64,000 bases of DNA, taken from Helicobacter apodemus (GTDB taxonomy: Bacteria; Campylobacterota; Campylobacteria; Campylobacterales; Helicobacteraceae). The notes below the pieces were generated by a model, which did not search any database, was not told the DNA's origin, and was given only the letters and a program-made list of their open reading frames with translations. The position numbers and the translations under genes were made by a program. The stretch is from assembly GCF_000765745.2 (NCBI RefSeq), contig NZ_JRPC02000004.1, positions 34,106 through 98,105 of the forward strand. The letters run 5' to 3'. Below, in pieces: positions 30,249-39,146 of the stretch (position 1 is the first letter of the stretch; each line of letters opens with the position of its first letter).

Positions 30249-30779
30249 TTAAACAATTTTTTCCACTTGTGAATAAAGTATTTCAATAGGAGTACTTCGA
30301 CCAAAAATTGAAACATTAAGTTTTAATTTTCTATGTTCCATATCATATTCTTCTACAATTCCTGTAAAATTCGCAAAAGGACCTTCAATAATCCTTACAA
30401 CTTCACCCGCTTCAAAAATAATCTTTGGTTTAGGTGCTGCACGATTTTTTACTTTCTCGATAATATGACTAATATCTGATTCACTCAATGGCGTTGGTTT
30501 TTTTGCTTCCCCAATAAAACGGCTAACCTTAGGTAATGATTGAATAGTATGCCATAAAGCCGTATCAAGATCCACCCTAATAAAAACATATCCGGGATAG
30601 AGACTACGCTCACTAATCTTTTTTTTATTATTTTTAACTTCTATAATATCCTCTGTTGGCACGACAATATCTGTTAGTCTTTCCTGAAGATGATGCTCTT
30701 TTACAAGATTCTCAATCCCACGTTTTACAGATTGCTCACTACCAAAATATGTCTGAATTGCATACCAATACAATGCCAT
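30249..30779 (-). CDS. nusG: Transcription termination/antitermination factor NusG
   Basis: NusG binds RNA polymerase, reduces pausing and couples it to Rho or the ribosome. The 176-residue protein has the NGN domain (MALYWYAIQTYFGSEQSVKRG, then YPGYVFIRVDLD) and a C-terminal KOW domain (FEAGEVVRIIEGPFANFTGIV). It follows secE by 14 bases, the usual pair. Confidence 0.97.
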   Translation of the reverse strand: MALYWYAIQTYFGSEQSVKRGIENLVKEHHLQERLTDIVVPTEDIIEVKNNKKKISERSLYPGYVFIRVDLDTALWHTIQSLPKVSRFIGEAKKPTPLSESDISHIIEKVKNRAAPKPKIIFEAGEVVRIIEGPFANFTGIVEEYDMEHRKLKLNVSIFGRSTPIEILYSQVEKIV

Positions 30780-30793
30780 TAATAAATCCTAAT

Positions 30794-30973
30794 TTATAAA
30801 ATATTAGAAACAACACTACCAAGAATGAAATCTACCAATGCTAAGAACAAAGAAACTATTGTAACAACGATTAAAACAGAGATAAAAGCATTTCTTACCT
30901 GCTCTTTTGTAGGAAAAATTACCTTTGATAATTCCTCTTTAGATACTCTATAATAAGTAATTAATTTTTTCAT
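30794..30973 (-). CDS. secE: Preprotein translocase subunit SecE
   Basis: A 59-residue inner-membrane protein, the short one-helix form of SecE that clamps SecY. It begins MKKLITYYRVSKEELSKVIF, an amphipathic helix with the conserved PTKEQVRNA turn. A single membrane span follows (FISVLIVVTIVSLFLALVDF). Its place between tRNA-Trp and nusG confirms the call. Confidence 0.93.
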   Translation of the reverse strand: MKKLITYYRVSKEELSKVIFPTKEQVRNAFISVLIVVTIVSLFLALVDFILGSVVSNIL

Positions 30974-31001
30974 GGTCTTGCTGTCTCTCTTTATTCCAAA
31001 A

Positions 31002-31077
31002 TGGCAGGCCAGGAGGGACTCGAACCCCCAACATTCGGTTTTGGAGACCGACGCTCTACCATTGGAGCTACTGACCT
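31002..31077 (-). tRNA. tRNA-Trp (anticodon CCA)
   Basis: A 76-nt cloverleaf on the minus strand. Acceptor AGGTCAG pairs with CTGGCCT, with discriminator G and an encoded CCA. The anticodon arm reads CGGTCTCCAAAACCG, anticodon CCA. It lies between rpmG and secE, the common bacterial position. Confidence 0.96.
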
Positions 31078-31100
31078 ATAAAAAGTTAGAGAAAAACTCT

Positions 31101-31271
31101 CTAACTTTTGAGCTTTACTTCTTTGTGGATTGTATGTTTATTCAATCTCGGGCAGAATTTCTTTAGCTCCAGTTTTTCCGTCTGTGTTTTTGCATTTTTT
31201 ATGGTGCTATAATTAATGTCTCCACACTCAGAACATTTAAGTCCAATTTTTACACGATTACCTTTAGCCAT
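31101..31271 (-). CDS. rpmG: 50S ribosomal protein L33
   Basis: A 56-residue small ribosomal protein. It starts [20 protein letters not shown] and continues [19 protein letters not shown], ending [17 protein letters not shown]. All four zinc-ribbon positions are not kept: CxxC is present at the N-terminus, while the second pair is reduced to one Cys. The frame is intact from ATG (31,271) to TAG. It lies eight bases after tuf. Confidence 0.94.
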   Translation of the reverse strand: MAKGNRVKIGLKCSECGDINYSTIKNAKTQTEKLELKKFCPRLNKHTIHKEVKLKS

Positions 31272-31279
31272 TATCTAAC

Positions 31280-32479
31280 CTATTCAATAATCTTTGTAAC
31301 AACACCAGCACCAACTGTCCTACCACCTTCACGGATTGCAAAACGCGTTCCTTCTTCTAACGCAATAGGATTAATAAGCTCCACAGTAATTTTAATATTA
31401 TCACCAGGCATTACCATTTCCACACCACTTGGTAATGTGATAGAACCCGTAATATCTGTAGTGCGGACATAAAATTGCGGTCTATAACCATTAAAAAATG
31501 GAGTATGTCTTCCGCCTTCATCTTTTGAAAGAACATAAATTTCACCTTCAAATTTTTTGTGAGGAGTAATGGAAGCAGGCTTACAAAGAACCATACCTCT
31601 TTCTACTTCTTCTTTCTTTGTTCCCCTTAAAAGAACACCAACATTATCTCCAGCCTCACCAGCATCAAGCTCTTTTCTAAACATTTCAACACCGGTTACC
31701 GTGGTTTTTTGTGTTGGACGAATACCTACAATTTCAATCTCATCCCCAACTTTTACAACACCTCTTTCGATTCTTCCAGTAACAACTGTCCCACGACCAG
31801 CAATTGAAAAAACATCTTCAATTGGCATTAAGAAAGTCTTATCTGTCTCACGTGCAGGAGTAGGAATATATTCATCAACAGCATCCATAAGCTTCATAAC
31901 TTTTTCACTCCATTCACCTAAATTCCCTGATTTTGCTTCCTCTAAAGCCTTAAGAGCGGAACCTGCAATAATTGGAGTATCATCACCTGGGAATTCATAG
32001 CTTGATAATAGCTCTCTAATTTCCATTTCAACTAATTCAAGCAATTCCTCATCATCTACCATATCTTGTTTATTCATAAATACGACAATATAAGGGACAC
32101 CAACTTGCCGTGACAACAAAATATGTTCTCTAGTTTGAGGCATAGGACCATCAGCTGCAGAAACAACTAGAATAGCTCCATCCATTTGTGCAGCACCTGT
32201 AATCATATTTTTTACATAATCAGCATGTCCTGGACAATCAACATGTGCATAATGCCTTTTTTCTGTCTCATATTCAATATGTGAAGTTGCAATGGTAATA
32301 CCACGTTCCTTTTCTTCTGGAGCATTATCAATATTATCATAATCTTTCATCTCTGCAAGACCTTTTGTTGATAGAACAGCAGAAATTGCAGCACTTAAAG
32401 TCGTCTTACCATGATCAACATGCCCAATTGTTCCAATATTTACATGGGGTTTATTCTTGACATATTTCTCTTTTGCCAT
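31280..32479 (-). CDS. tuf: Translation elongation factor Tu
   Basis: EF-Tu delivers aminoacyl-tRNA to the ribosome as a GTP complex. The 399-residue protein has the P-loop GHVDHGKTT at 19-27, [14 protein letters not shown] (switch I), [12 protein letters not shown] (switch II) and [15 protein letters not shown]. Domain II/III motifs include [13 protein letters not shown] and the C-terminal [16 protein letters not shown]. It is the only tuf copy in the window. It follows a four-tRNA array, the same Thr-Tyr-Gly-Thr-tuf order as E. coli tufB. Confidence 0.98.
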   Translation of the reverse strand: MAKEKYVKNKPHVNIGTIGHVDHGKTTLSAAISAVLSTKGLAEMKDYDNIDNAPEEKERGITIATSHIEYETEKRHYAHVDCPGHADYVKNMITGAAQMDGAILVVSAADGPMPQTREHILLSRQVGVPYIVVFMNKQDMVDDEELLELVEMEIRELLSSYEFPGDDTPIIAGSALKALEEAKSGNLGEWSEKVMKLMDAVDEYIPTPARETDKTFLMPIEDVFSIAGRGTVVTGRIERGVVKVGDEIEIVGIRPTQKTTVTGVEMFRKELDAGEAGDNVGVLLRGTKKEEVERGMVLCKPASITPHKKFEGEIYVLSKDEGGRHTPFFNGYRPQFYVRTTDITGSITLPSGVEMVMPGDNIKITVELINPIALEEGTRFAIREGGRTVGAGVVTKIIE

Positions 32480-32595
32480 AGGTTTCTCCTAAAATTTTAA
32501 GTTTAAAATAGTTCTCATTTTACACTACTTTTACCAATTTTAACATTAAAAGAATTGTAACATTTTCTACAATTCTATCACAACTTTTGAAAAAC

Positions 32596-32670
32596 TGGAG
32601 CCCATAAGCGGGATTGAACCGCCGACCTCTTCCTTACCAAGGAAGTGCTCTGCCACTGAGCTATATGGGC
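32596..32670 (-). tRNA. tRNA-Thr (anticodon GGT)
   Basis: A 75-nt cloverleaf. Acceptor GCCCATA pairs with TATGGGC, with discriminator T and an encoded CCA. The anticodon loop TTGGTAA sits between CTTCC and GGAAG. It is the last tRNA before tuf. Confidence 0.95.
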
Positions 32671-32743
32671 ATTATCAAAATCTATTTTTATAGAATAGTG
32701 TTTGCTGATTAGAATGATTTCAAGTAGAATCAGCTCCCAGATA

Positions 32744-32820
32744 TGGAGCGGGAAACGGGACTCGAACCCGCGACCCTCAGCTTGGAAGGCTGATGCTCTA
32801 GCCAACTGAGCTACTCCCGC
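32744..32820 (-). tRNA. tRNA-Gly (anticodon TCC)
   Basis: A 77-nt cloverleaf. The acceptor GCGGGAG pairs imperfectly (TTCCCGC side), with discriminator T and encoded CCA. The anticodon loop CTTCCAA lies between TCAGC and GCTGA. It is third in the minus-strand array. Confidence 0.95.
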
Positions 32821-32827
32821 AAGGCTA

Positions 32828-32912
<85 letters not shown>

Positions 32913-32945
32913 ACAGATTGAACTGGTCAAACACTGAAAAATATA

Positions 32946-33021
32946 TGGAGCTGGTAAAGGGACTCGAACCCCCGGCCTGCTGCTTACAAGGCAGCTGCTC
33001 TACCAACTGAGCTACACCAGC
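32946..33021 (-). tRNA. tRNA-Thr (anticodon TGT)
   Basis: A 76-nt cloverleaf. Acceptor GCTGGTG pairs with the TACCAGC side, then T and encoded CCA. The anticodon arm is GCTGC-CTTGTAA-GCAGC. It is the first gene of the tRNA-tuf array, about ten bases after the predicted transcription start. Confidence 0.95.
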
Positions 33022-33036
33022 GACTAAAAAATTGTA

Positions 33037-33065
33037 ATTCTACTACTTTTAAACTTGCTTGTCAA
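33037..33065 (-). promoter_or_regulatory. Sigma-70-type promoter of the tRNA-tuf array
   Basis: On the minus strand TTGACA (33,065-33,060), 17 bases, then TAGAAT (33,042-33,037). Transcription would start near 33,030, just before tRNA-Thr at 33,021. A near-consensus -35 is unusual in this group, where -35 elements are weak, and fits a strong stable-RNA promoter. Confidence 0.65.
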
Positions 33066-33088
33066 TACTTTGTAAATTGTAGTAAAAT
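33059..33088 (+). promoter_or_regulatory. Promoter of the TonB-receptor gene
   Basis: TTGTCA (33,059-33,064), 18 bases, TAAAAT (33,083-33,088), about 58 bases upstream of the receptor ATG. Its -35 occupies almost the same bases as the -35 of the opposite tRNA promoter. Confidence 0.45.
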
Positions 33089-33146
33089 GCAAAATTCTTA
33101 ATTATTCATCTAAGAAATACTTAATCAAAATTTTGGAGCAAACTTT

Positions 33147-35069
33147 ATGAAAAAACATAATTTACAACCTAGAGGTTTTCAAAAAAAATATCTTTCTCTT
33201 GTGGCTATTTTAGCACTTCACAGCATACTTTTAGCACAAAGTCAAAACGCAACTTTAGAAAATCAATCATCCTCTTCACAAAGACCTTTAAACCTTTCTA
33301 TCCTACATAATCATACTCTCACAGACAATCAAGATTTTAAAGAAACATTTGATGAAGCAACTATCCGAAAATCCAATACTCAAAATATTTATGACTTTTT
33401 AAAATCTCACTCCCTTTTAAATATTAAGACAAATTATGGTAACCCCTATACTCAAAGTGTTGATTTAAGAGGATTTGGCATCAATGGGCATAAAAATCTT
33501 GCCATTATTGTTGATGAAATAAGATTAAATAATATTGATTCCTCTGCTATCTCTCTTTCTGCAATTCCCCTAGATTCTATCTCTAAAATAGAAATTATTC
33601 GGGGTAGAGGCACTACGAAATATGGCAATGGTGCAGTTAGCGGAATCCTAAAAATCACAACCAAAGCAAAAAATACTCTACATCTAAGTTATGCAAATTA
33701 CGACACCCTAAACTCGCAATTCTCCTCCCATTATACTAGCGATACTTTAAATATTGGAGCATTTGGACAATACTATCACACAGAGGGTTCAAGAAATATT
33801 ATGCCAAAATCTGAAGAAAAAGATGGGAGCTATAACAAAAATGGGGGTATCTCGCTTATTTACTATGCCGATAATTCCTTACTACTTAAAGCCCAAACCA
33901 ACTATTCTAAATATGCGATTAAATACGCTAACCCCTTGAGTAAAGAACAATTTAATACAAATCCTCAACAAGCAGGGAATGGATTCACTCACCAAAGACG
34001 TTGGGATACATATTTTAATACGGGTTTAACCTATTTTGCTGATAATGGGTTTATAACAGATATTAATATTGGAGGAAGCTCTAATGAAAGCGAATTTATT
34101 AACTCTTCTAGTAAGCACAAAGGAAAGGGATTATATGCAAACTTCAACACCCAATACAAAAATAGCTCTTATTTTACAGAATTTGGAGTCGATGTAAAAA
34201 CCAATCAACGCAAAAATGCTACTCTGCTTGCTGAAGTCAATGAATCCCTTTTGTATCTTTATGGAGAGAAATACTTACAAGACCTTACATTAAATGCTGG
34301 GATAAATACGCAAAGAGTTTCATCAAAAAACACCACCAAGCTTAGCAATAATCTAATAGGCGGAGAACTTGGATTAAACTATGCTTTAAACCCTCAAACT
34401 TCTTTTTTCACCTCTTATTCTCGAAGCTTTGTAGTCCCAAATGTAGATTTTATGTTTGATTTTAGAGGTAACCTCAACACCCTTATCCATACAGCAACTT
34501 TTGATACTTTTCAAATAGGCTCTAAAACTCTTTTTGGAATCCATGAATTAAGTGGGAATATTTTTTATATTTTAGGCAAAGATGAAGCTTATTTTGAACC
34601 CCAAACATTCCAAAACAAAAGCCTTAGTAAAACCCAAAGAATAGGCGGAGAGCTAAAATTCACCACACATTTTAGGGAAAATCTCTCTAGCACTTTAGCC
34701 TATGCCTATGTCGATGCTACCACGCAAGATAATGCAGGTTATAACTACAAAGGCAAGAATATTCCGGGCATTTCCAAACATATTTTTAATATAGCTACAA
34801 ATTATTTTTTACTCCCAAACCTTAATCTAGGAATCTCTTATAAATATGCTTCAAGAGCTTATGATTACAATGATTTTAATAATGTTTTAGAAAAAATGCC
34901 AAACTTTCAAAGTCTTAATGTCAGTATCACTTACCGCTTAAAGGATTTTGAAGTTTATACTTTTGTCAAAAATCTTACACAACATAAAAACGCTATCAAA
35001 GTCAGCAATAGTTACTATCCTTATGAATTTGAAACAACTTTAGGTACAGGAGTGAAATACCAATTTTAA
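33147..35069 (+). CDS. TonB-dependent outer-membrane receptor
   Basis: The 640-residue protein has an N-terminal signal (basic stretch, then YLSLVAILALHSILLAQS). A plug domain runs over about 70-180, with VDLRGFGINGHKNLAIIVD and the conserved IEIIRGRGTTKYGNGAVSGI. The beta-barrel ends in GVKYQF, with the aromatic C-terminal residue needed for BAM insertion. Receptors of this type import ferric siderophores, haem, B12 or nickel chelates; the substrate cannot be read from the sequence. The stop codon overlaps the start of the next gene by one base (TAATG), so they are translated together. Confidence 0.88.
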   Translation: MKKHNLQPRGFQKKYLSLVAILALHSILLAQSQNATLENQSSSSQRPLNLSILHNHTLTDNQDFKETFDEATIRKSNTQNIYDFLKSHSLLNIKTNYGNPYTQSVDLRGFGINGHKNLAIIVDEIRLNNIDSSAISLSAIPLDSISKIEIIRGRGTTKYGNGAVSGILKITTKAKNTLHLSYANYDTLNSQFSSHYTSDTLNIGAFGQYYHTEGSRNIMPKSEEKDGSYNKNGGISLIYYADNSLLLKAQTNYSKYAIKYANPLSKEQFNTNPQQAGNGFTHQRRWDTYFNTGLTYFADNGFITDINIGGSSNESEFINSSSKHKGKGLYANFNTQYKNSSYFTEFGVDVKTNQRKNATLLAEVNESLLYLYGEKYLQDLTLNAGINTQRVSSKNTTKLSNNLIGGELGLNYALNPQTSFFTSYSRSFVVPNVDFMFDFRGNLNTLIHTATFDTFQIGSKTLFGIHELSGNIFYILGKDEAYFEPQTFQNKSLSKTQRIGGELKFTTHFRENLSSTLAYAYVDATTQDNAGYNYKGKNIPGISKHIFNIATNYFLLPNLNLGISYKYASRAYDYNDFNNVLEKMPNFQSLNVSITYRLKDFEVYTFVKNLTQHKNAIKVSNSYYPYEFETTLGTGVKYQF

Positions 35070-35653
35070 TGGAAAGCCAACAAGAATTTTCACTCAAAGC
35101 CTATCTTACCTACAAATTTTTAAACTCCCTCTTTGTAGGGACTGCCTTAGGAACTATTTTTACCATCTACGCATTAATTCCTCCTAAAGTTTATTCTCTA
35201 GGTGGAGTTAGTTTAAGCGTTGTAGCTTGGCTTTTAACGCTCCTTTATGTTAAACTCATTAGTATAAAACCCTATAAAAGGATTCTTCTTTTTATCGAAA
35301 TTCTACCCTTTTGCTATATTTTAGCTTTTCTGCTTTTTCCAAATACTTTTTATGGAGCTTTATTTATCTATGGGATTTATCAAATTAGCTTTATTTTTGG
35401 AGATTATCTCGTGCGGAGTGAAACATTTATCTTTTCACAAAAAACACTTTTCTCCTCTTTTGATAAATATAAGCAAGCAGGCTATTTATTAGGATTAATT
35501 GTCGCCTTTATCTTTTATAGCATCTTAGAATCTTGGGGCATAGAAGACAAACAAACACAAGTTTATAATATACATTTTCTTTTATTATTGCTACAAATAG
35601 GTGTCTTTATAACTTTATGCTTTGCACTCAAGGGTAAGTCTAGTAAAATTTAA
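35069..35653 (+). CDS. Polytopic membrane protein coupled to the TonB receptor
   Basis: The protein has 194 residues and about six hydrophobic segments (for example SLFVGTALGTIFTIYALIP, SVVAWLLTLLYVKLI, IEILPFCYILAFLLF, LLGLIVAFIFYSI, LLLLLQIGVFITLCF). No family motif is certain. The spacing and size resemble half of a major-facilitator-type transporter. It starts within the stop codon of the receptor gene, which suggests the two act on the same substrate. Function unknown. Confidence 0.6.
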   Translation: MESQQEFSLKAYLTYKFLNSLFVGTALGTIFTIYALIPPKVYSLGGVSLSVVAWLLTLLYVKLISIKPYKRILLFIEILPFCYILAFLLFPNTFYGALFIYGIYQISFIFGDYLVRSETFIFSQKTLFSSFDKYKQAGYLLGLIVAFIFYSILESWGIEDKQTQVYNIHFLLLLLQIGVFITLCFALKGKSSKI

Positions 35654-35738
35654 TGTTTATTCCGCCCTTTATTGGTTTTTTGGGGAAATTATAATAGCAT
35701 TTTCAATCCCTTAAAAGTATCTCTTAGCAAGGCAGGCT

Positions 35739-36422
35739 ATGGAATCTCAAAAATCTGAATTTCGAAAATATTGCAAAATAAGCTTAGAAAAACTCTCTAA
35801 AGCTCAAAACAAGATATTCTTAGATTCTAAACTCCAAAAGAATCTCTTAACAATCTTAAGTCAAGAAATACAGCATTTAAGAAAAAAAACAAAAAGACCT
35901 CTTAAAATCCTACTTTATTATCCTTTAGCAATTGAATTTAATGGCAAAAAAGTCTTAAAAACCCTAAGAAAGCAAAAAAATATAGAAATATTTTTACCTT
36001 TTATGGGGGATATCAGCTTTAAAATTGTAAAATTTAGGCTTCCATTGCACAGAGAAAAATTTGGAGTTTTGCAACCAAGCAACTCTTATAGAAAAATAAA
36101 CCTTATAGATATAGCCATAATCCCTGTCATTGGAATAGATAATCAATTTAAACGCATAGGCTTTGGTAAAGGCATGTATGATAGATTCTTTAATACACAA
36201 AAAAAGATTCCAAGAATCCTCTTCATTTGTCGTGGGATTTTTTATTCCTCTTTAAATATTACACAATACCACGATATTAAGGGAAATTCCCTTATCACAC
36301 CCTTTGTTGCTCTATGCCCTAAGGATAAGTATGATAACCTGGATGTTTGTAAGCTCCGCATTATCCGCACTTGTTGCTGGAGGCGGAAGTTACCTCTTTT
36401 CACGAAAACTTTTAGCGGCTAA
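35739..36422 (+). CDS. 5-formyltetrahydrofolate cyclo-ligase
   Basis: This enzyme uses ATP to convert 5-formyl-THF to 5,10-methenyl-THF. The N-terminal KSEFRKYCK provides the nucleotide-contact lysines. The family signature appears as RIGFGKGMYDRFF near residues 145-157. The 227-residue frame is longer at the C-terminus than the usual family fold. Its last 30 codons (Cys/Arg-rich) overlap the start of rny by 92 bases in another frame and look non-homologous. An ancestral stop may have been lost. The order cyclo-ligase-rny is also found in Campylobacter (from memory). Confidence 0.82.
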   Translation: MESQKSEFRKYCKISLEKLSKAQNKIFLDSKLQKNLLTILSQEIQHLRKKTKRPLKILLYYPLAIEFNGKKVLKTLRKQKNIEIFLPFMGDISFKIVKFRLPLHREKFGVLQPSNSYRKINLIDIAIIPVIGIDNQFKRIGFGKGMYDRFFNTQKKIPRILFICRGIFYSSLNITQYHDIKGNSLITPFVALCPKDKYDNLDVCKLRIIRTCCWRRKLPLFTKTFSG

Positions 36423-37902
36423 TTCTAAAACACTTTTAGAACAATACAAGGCTAAAGCAAAAGCTATAGAATATGAAGCCAACAAACTTTTGCAAGAATC
36501 AAAAATAAAAGCAAAAGAAATAGAATTAGAATCTAAACGGAGGTCCGAAAAAGAGAGTGTAAGAATTACCAAAGAACACGAAAACAATCTTTTAGAACTT
36601 GAAAAAATCAAAATAAAAGAAAATCAAAAATTAGAGAGGGAATATTATAAGTTAGAGCAAGAAAAAAATCTATTCAACAAAGATAGAAATATATTCAATG
36701 AAGAGCAAGAAGCCTTAAAGGTTTTAAAAAGCAAGTATCAATCTATGCTTCAAGAGCTCACACGATTGCTCTGCTCCATTACCCACCTCTCTAAAGAAGA
36801 GGCAAGAGAATTACTCTTTGAAAAGATTAAGGAAGAGGCTAAAATAGATGCTGCTAAACTCATACGAAAATATGAGGAAGACGCAAAAGAAGAAGCAAAA
36901 GCAAAAGCAAATTATATTCTAGCACAAGCCACGACTCGTTTTGCAGGAGAATTTGCCGCAGAAAGACTTACTCAAATCATTGCCCTACCAAGTGATGATT
37001 TCAAAGCTAAAATTATTGGCAAAGAAGGACGCAATATTAAGGCTTTAGAAATGACTTGTGGAGTAGATATTATTATTGATGATTCACCAGGAATTATTAC
37101 CATTAGCTCCCATAATCTCTATCGCAGGAGTATAGCAGCAAAAGCCATACAAAACCTTATTGAAGATGGCAGGATTCAACCTGCAAGGATTGAAGAGGTT
37201 TATCAAAAATGCCTTGAAGAGTTTGAAAATAGTATATTAGAAGAAGGAGAGAGAATTACCTTAGATTTAGGATTAAATGGAATCCATACAGAGATTAAAA
37301 AACTCATTGGTCGTTTGCGTTATCGGGCAAGTTATGGACAAAACGCCCTTGAACACTCCTTAGAAGTTGCTAATTTAGCAGGAATAATTGCTGGAGAACT
37401 TGGCGGAGATTGTCTCCTTGCTATACGTGCTGGACTTTTACACGATATAGGCAAAGCAAGAACACACGAATATAAAGGCACACATGTAGAATTAGGAGCG
37501 GAAATCGCTAAACGTTATAATGAGCATCCCGCCGTCTTAAACGCAATCCTTGCACATCACGGAAATGAGGAAGCTAAAAGTATCGAAGTTTTTGCAGTAT
37601 GTGCTGCTGATACTATCTCTGCTGCACGTCCTGGAGCTAGACGCGAAGTCTTAGAGAGCTACTTGCGTAGAGTAAGCGAAATGGAACAAATTGCACTTTC
37701 TAAAATGGGTGTATTACACGCTTATGCTATCAACACAGGACGGGAAATACGCGTGATTGTAAAATCCGAAGATATTAATGATGAGGAATCTTATCTGCTT
37801 GCTAGAGAAATCGCTAAAGAAATACAATCTCAAGTGCAATATCCCGGAGAAGTTAAAGTCAATGTTATCCGCGAAACTAGAGCTTGTGCCATAGCAGGAT
37901 AA
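36331..37902 (+). CDS. rny: Ribonuclease Y
   Basis: RNase Y is a membrane-anchored endoribonuclease that starts mRNA decay. The 523-residue protein has an N-terminal membrane anchor (FVSSALSALVAGGGSYLF) and a long charged coiled coil to about residue 160. A KH domain follows (IGKEGRNIKALEMTCGVDII), then an HD domain (HSLEVANLAGIIAGEL... and LLHDIGKARTHEY). I chose ATG at 36,331 (MITWMFVSS) because AAGGATAA lies just upstream; an earlier in-frame ATG at 36,304 is less likely. Confidence 0.93.
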   Translation: MITWMFVSSALSALVAGGGSYLFSRKLLAANSKTLLEQYKAKAKAIEYEANKLLQESKIKAKEIELESKRRSEKESVRITKEHENNLLELEKIKIKENQKLEREYYKLEQEKNLFNKDRNIFNEEQEALKVLKSKYQSMLQELTRLLCSITHLSKEEARELLFEKIKEEAKIDAAKLIRKYEEDAKEEAKAKANYILAQATTRFAGEFAAERLTQIIALPSDDFKAKIIGKEGRNIKALEMTCGVDIIIDDSPGIITISSHNLYRRSIAAKAIQNLIEDGRIQPARIEEVYQKCLEEFENSILEEGERITLDLGLNGIHTEIKKLIGRLRYRASYGQNALEHSLEVANLAGIIAGELGGDCLLAIRAGLLHDIGKARTHEYKGTHVELGAEIAKRYNEHPAVLNAILAHHGNEEAKSIEVFAVCAADTISAARPGARREVLESYLRRVSEMEQIALSKMGVLHAYAINTGREIRVIVKSEDINDEESYLLAREIAKEIQSQVQYPGEVKVNVIRETRACAIAG

Positions 37903-37971
37903 TGATAAAGATAATGTGCGTAAAAACATTATTGATTTTCAATCGTTTTACTAAATAAATATAAAAGTGTA

Positions 37972-38000
37972 TTGACAAAATATAAATTAACAAGTATATT
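37972..38000 (+). promoter_or_regulatory. Promoter of mglBAC
   Basis: TTGACA (37,972-37,977), 17 bases, TATATT (37,995-38,000). The leader to the mglB ATG is about 40 bases and carries AAGGAG near 38,032. It is one of only two consensus -35 elements I noticed in the window. Confidence 0.65.
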
Positions 38001-38048
38001 AACAATCAAAGATTATTTTATAAAAGTTTCTTAAGGAGATAATTGCTT

Positions 38049-39056
38049 ATGAAAAAGGTTAGCATTTTTTTAGGAGGAGCCATTTTAGCAATAGGGCTTG
38101 TAGCTTGTGGAGGCAACAAAGAAACAACATCTGAAAAATTAAAAGTAGGATTTACAGCTTATAAATATGATGACAATTTTATTGCTTTGTTTAGACAAGT
38201 AATTAATGATGAGGCAAGCAAAGTTGCTAATACCGTTGATTTACAAATGAATGACTCTCAAAATAGTCAAACCACACAAAACGATCAAATCGATGTTATG
38301 CTATCAAAAGGCGTGGATTCTTTAGCTATTAATCTTGTTGATCCCGCATCAGGAGCCACAGTTTTAGAAAAAATTAGGGCTGAGGGAGTGCCTGTAGTCT
38401 TCTATAACAAAAAACCTGCACAATCAGTTATAGATTCGTATGATAAAGCCTACTATGTCGGAATTGATCCTAATGCACAAGGAATAGCACAAGGCGAGTT
38501 AATTGCCAAATTATGGAAAGATAATCCAAATCTTGATTTAAACAAAGATGGAGTAATTCAATATGTTATTTTAAAAGGAGAGCCTGGACATCCAGATGCT
38601 GAAGCAAGGACTGTTTATTCTATCAAAGCTCTTAAAGATTTAGGTATAGAAGTTCAAGAGTTATACCTAGATACAGCTATGTGGGATACCGCTATGGCTA
38701 AGGATAAAATGGATGCTTGGCTATCAGGACCCAATGGAGATAAAATCGAAGTTGTTATTGCTAATAATGATGCAATGGCTTTAGGAGCTATTGAATCTAT
38801 AAAAGCATTTAGAAGGTCTTTACCTGTATTTGGCGTTGATGCCTTGCCTGAAGCCTTAGTTAAAATCGAATCTGGGGAAATGGCAGGCACAGTTCTTAAT
38901 GACGCTAAAGGACAAGGAAAGGCTACTTTTAATATAGCGATCAATTTAGCTGCTAAAAAACCTGCTACAGATGGAACTGATTTAGTTCTTGACAATAAAG
39001 TCCTATTAGTGCCAAGCATTGGGATCGATAAGAGCAATGTCTCCCAATTTAAATAA
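38049..39056 (+). CDS. mglB: Glucose/galactose-binding lipoprotein MglB
   Basis: This is the solute-binding component of the MglBAC importer. It is very close to E. coli MglB. Sugar-contact positions are kept: YKYDDNF, H/D/R in GHPDAEAR, Trp in MWDTA, Asn in ANNDAMA, Asp in VFGVDALPE and Asn in VLNDAKG. The calcium loop DLNKDG is also kept. Unlike E. coli MglB it has a lipobox (LVAC at the end of the signal peptide), so it is probably a lipoprotein. ATG at 38,049 has AAGGAG upstream at a workable distance; a TTG two codons earlier is an alternative. A hairpin separates it from mglA. Confidence 0.93.
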   Translation: MKKVSIFLGGAILAIGLVACGGNKETTSEKLKVGFTAYKYDDNFIALFRQVINDEASKVANTVDLQMNDSQNSQTTQNDQIDVMLSKGVDSLAINLVDPASGATVLEKIRAEGVPVVFYNKKPAQSVIDSYDKAYYVGIDPNAQGIAQGELIAKLWKDNPNLDLNKDGVIQYVILKGEPGHPDAEARTVYSIKALKDLGIEVQELYLDTAMWDTAMAKDKMDAWLSGPNGDKIEVVIANNDAMALGAIESIKAFRRSLPVFGVDALPEALVKIESGEMAGTVLNDAKGQGKATFNIAINLAAKKPATDGTDLVLDNKVLLVPSIGIDKSNVSQFK

Positions 39057-39089
39057 AACTTTAACAATAAACCACCTAAATTCAATAAT

Positions 39090-39113
39090 GGGGACTGCAA
39101 CCCCCCCTTTTTT
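39090..39113 (+). terminator. Intercistronic hairpin between mglB and mglA
   Basis: GGGG-ACTGCAA-CCCC followed by three more C and a run of six T. It lies between the mglB stop and the mglA start. It looks like a partial terminator or 3' stabiliser, which would keep binding-protein mRNA more abundant than that of the ATPase and permease. Confidence 0.5.
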
Positions 39114-39146
39114 CTCTATAAGATATAAGCTAAAAAGAGTAAATCT

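Noticed and set aside
31101..31271. Apparent frameshift in rpmG (L33)
   Set aside because: A first reading of the complementary strand suggested one. Recounting base by base gave a clean 57-codon frame with the expected C-terminus.
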